From JAUVAV01 sp965371665 (GTDB taxonomy: Bacteria > Oederibacteriota > JAAXVQ01 > JAUVAV01): DNA of 64,000 nt. The position numbers and the translations under genes are program-made. The notes under the pieces were generated by a model. It was given only the letters and a program-made list of their open reading frames with translations. It did not search any database and was not told the DNA's origin. Shown here piece after piece: positions 63,248 to 64,000 of the stretch (the stretch's first letter is position 1; each line of letters opens with the position of its first letter). Location of the stretch: NCBI GenBank assembly GCA_965371665.1, contig CBDUZI010000001.1, positions 44,193-108,192 of the forward strand. Reading direction: 5' to 3'.

Positions 63248-63431
63248 GGAGAGTTTTTTAATTTAGTGCGAGTATATCATTGGAAATTATCAATGTCAAG
63301 TCAAGGGTGCATTATTTTTTTATTATATATTATTATTCTTTTGTGTGTTTTATATTGCTACATTTGTTGGGCGAATAATAATTGTATGGTGCCTGGTTAG
63401 TATCTGTTGCAGAAGTATATTTTCCAGAAAT
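63248..63431. other. Non-coding AT-rich stretch upstream of P3
   Basis: Apart from the P3 promoter I see nothing in this stretch: no open frame with an SD and no strong hairpin. Confidence 0.6.
63271..63299 (-). promoter_or_regulatory. Sigma70-type promoter of P3
   Basis: TTGACA (63294-63299), 17 bases, TATACT (63271-63276) on the coding strand. The transcript leader would be about 85-90 bases long and includes the 11-bp repeats. Confidence 0.85.
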
Positions 63432-63546
63432 TGTCATTCCGAGGCGTAGCCCTTCGACTACGCTCAGGACAGGCCGAGAAATCTCCAAAAGCCCTTTTAG
63501 ATTCAACGTTCTCGCGGAGATTCCTCGGCTAACGCCCGGAATGACA
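63432..63546. repeat. 115-bp palindromic MITE-like element 1
   Basis: Arms TGTCATTCCGAGGCGTAG... and ...GGAATGACA. The right arm (GGAGATTCCTCGGCTAACGC then CCGGAATGACA) is the reverse complement of the left arm after removing a 22-base insertion (CCCTTCGACTACGCTCAGGACA) in the left. No coding sequence. Elements of this look are dispersed in many bacterial genomes. Confidence 0.8.
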
Positions 63547-63629
63547 AACACGAAAAGTCCGTAGCTTCTAATATTTCCTTCTCTTCTTTAATTTAGTTTC
63601 ATGGTTTCACATTCTTAAATATTTTTTCG

Positions 63630-63786
63630 CTAGGAGCCTGAGCAATTAGTCACTTTTGTCATACCCGCATGTAGTAAGCGGGTATCCAGTGACTTTTAAT
63701 TCCTTTAAAATCAAAGCCTCTGGATTCCCGATTAAAACATTCGGGAATGACAACATAAAAAACCGACTAAATGCTCAAACTCCTAG
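63630..63786. repeat. Outer inverted repeat enclosing element 2
   Basis: CTAGGAGCCTGAGCAATTAG (63630-) pairs with the complement of GACTAAATGCTCAAACTCCTAG (63765-63786) with a few mismatches. Element 2 occupies the space between the arms, suggesting insertion of one small element into another. Confidence 0.65.
63657..63753. repeat. 97-bp palindromic MITE-like element 2
   Basis: Left arm TGTCATACCCGCATGT...GCGGGTATCCAG and right arm CTGGATTCCCGA...ACATTCGGGAATGACA are imperfect inverted copies. It sits inside a larger inverted repeat (63630-63786). Confidence 0.8.
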
Positions 63787-63949
63787 GAGTCTGTCGGACT
63801 TAGGCATTCTCCCCCTTTTGTAAAGGGGCAGGGGGATTTAATCAATAAAACGCCCGCTTTCATATGCAAAATCCCCCTCAATCCCCCTTTTTCAAAGGGG
63901 GAAGAGTGCTCAAAATTCACTTTTGTGCCTAAGTCCGACAGGCTCCTAG
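63783..63949. repeat. 167-bp inverted-repeat element 3
   Basis: Arms 63783-63806 and 63926-63949 (CTAGGAG, then CTGTCGGACTTAGGCA in the right-arm complement) are 24 bp with one mismatch. Inside are further complementary C-rich and G-rich tracts (CCCCCTTTTG / CAAAGGGGG type). The left arm shares CTAGGAG with the outer repeat of the neighbouring element. Confidence 0.8.
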
Positions 63950-63969
63950 TGTAGTGTCTCATAAATAAC

Positions 63970-63998
63970 TTGACATTTGAGGTCTTTTATTGTATGAT
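63970..63998 (+). promoter_or_regulatory. Rightward sigma70-like promoter at the window edge
   Basis: TTGACA (63970-63975), 17 bases, TATGAT (63993-63998). It points away from the giant genes. Whatever it drives begins beyond 64000, so the giant-gene array probably ends at a divergent boundary here. Confidence 0.65.
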
Positions 63999-64000
63999 TA

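Noticed and set aside
63333..63564. Two short open frames (60 and 72 codons) right of P3
   Set aside because: They lie on opposite strands across a palindromic element, have no SD, and their sequences simply translate the repeat.

Overview
The window is almost entirely occupied by three enormous, leftward-reading protein genes in tandem (order of transcription P3, P2, P1). P3 spans 54089-63178 (3029 aa) and P2 spans 32019-53882 (7287 aa). P1 starts at 31866 and stays open to the left edge, so at least 10,622 codons are visible and the 3' end is outside the window. No tRNA, rRNA, CRISPR array or ordinary-sized gene could be supported. Giant, membrane-segment-rich ORFs carrying a SecA-like helicase domain are, from general knowledge, typical of Candidatus Omnitrophota (former OP3). 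That assignment is inference; nothing here is a phylogenetic marker.

Layout. 63179-64000 is non-coding. It holds the P3 ribosome-binding site, four perfect 11-bp leader repeats, a near-consensus sigma70 promoter for P3, three palindromic (MITE-like) repeats, one of them nested inside another inverted repeat, and a rightward promoter at the very edge. P3 consists of a shared N-terminal module, a well-preserved PEP-synthase-like enzyme followed by a degenerate second copy of its last two domains, and a C-terminal module. A hairpin terminator and a perfect TTGACA-N17-TATAAT promoter separate P3 from P2. P2 has the same N-terminal module, then a chain of carbohydrate-metabolism-like domains: sugar nucleotidyltransferase, ROK sugar kinase, APH-like kinase, HAD phosphatase, phosphomannomutase, glucose-6-phosphate isomerase, HIT protein, two further kinase-like domains and a possible nucleotidyltransferase. 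It ends in the same C-terminal module as P3. P1 has its own promoter (TTGCGA-N17-TATAAT). It starts with a diverged N-terminal module, then carries a glycoside-hydrolase-like barrel with three beta-type repeats bracketed by a 659-bp duplication, a SecY-like channel followed by a SecA-like motor in one chain, two paralogous TIM-barrel-like domains, a family-2 glycosyltransferase, a GT-B-like glycosyltransferase, an HEIGH metalloprotease-type motif, a long cationic amphipathic helix run, a polytopic membrane region and a soluble tail.

How they may work together (inference). All three begin with the same long-n-region signal/anchor and globular module, and P2 and P3 share a collinear C-terminal module, so conserved ends flank exchangeable payloads. 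P1 carries a translocon-like channel plus motor, suggesting it forms or assists a dedicated export/assembly machine at the envelope. P2 and P3 look like multi-enzyme sugar-phosphate/PEP payloads, or non-catalytic scaffolds derived from them. Whether they are exported, proteolytically processed, or remain on the inner membrane cannot be decided from sequence alone.
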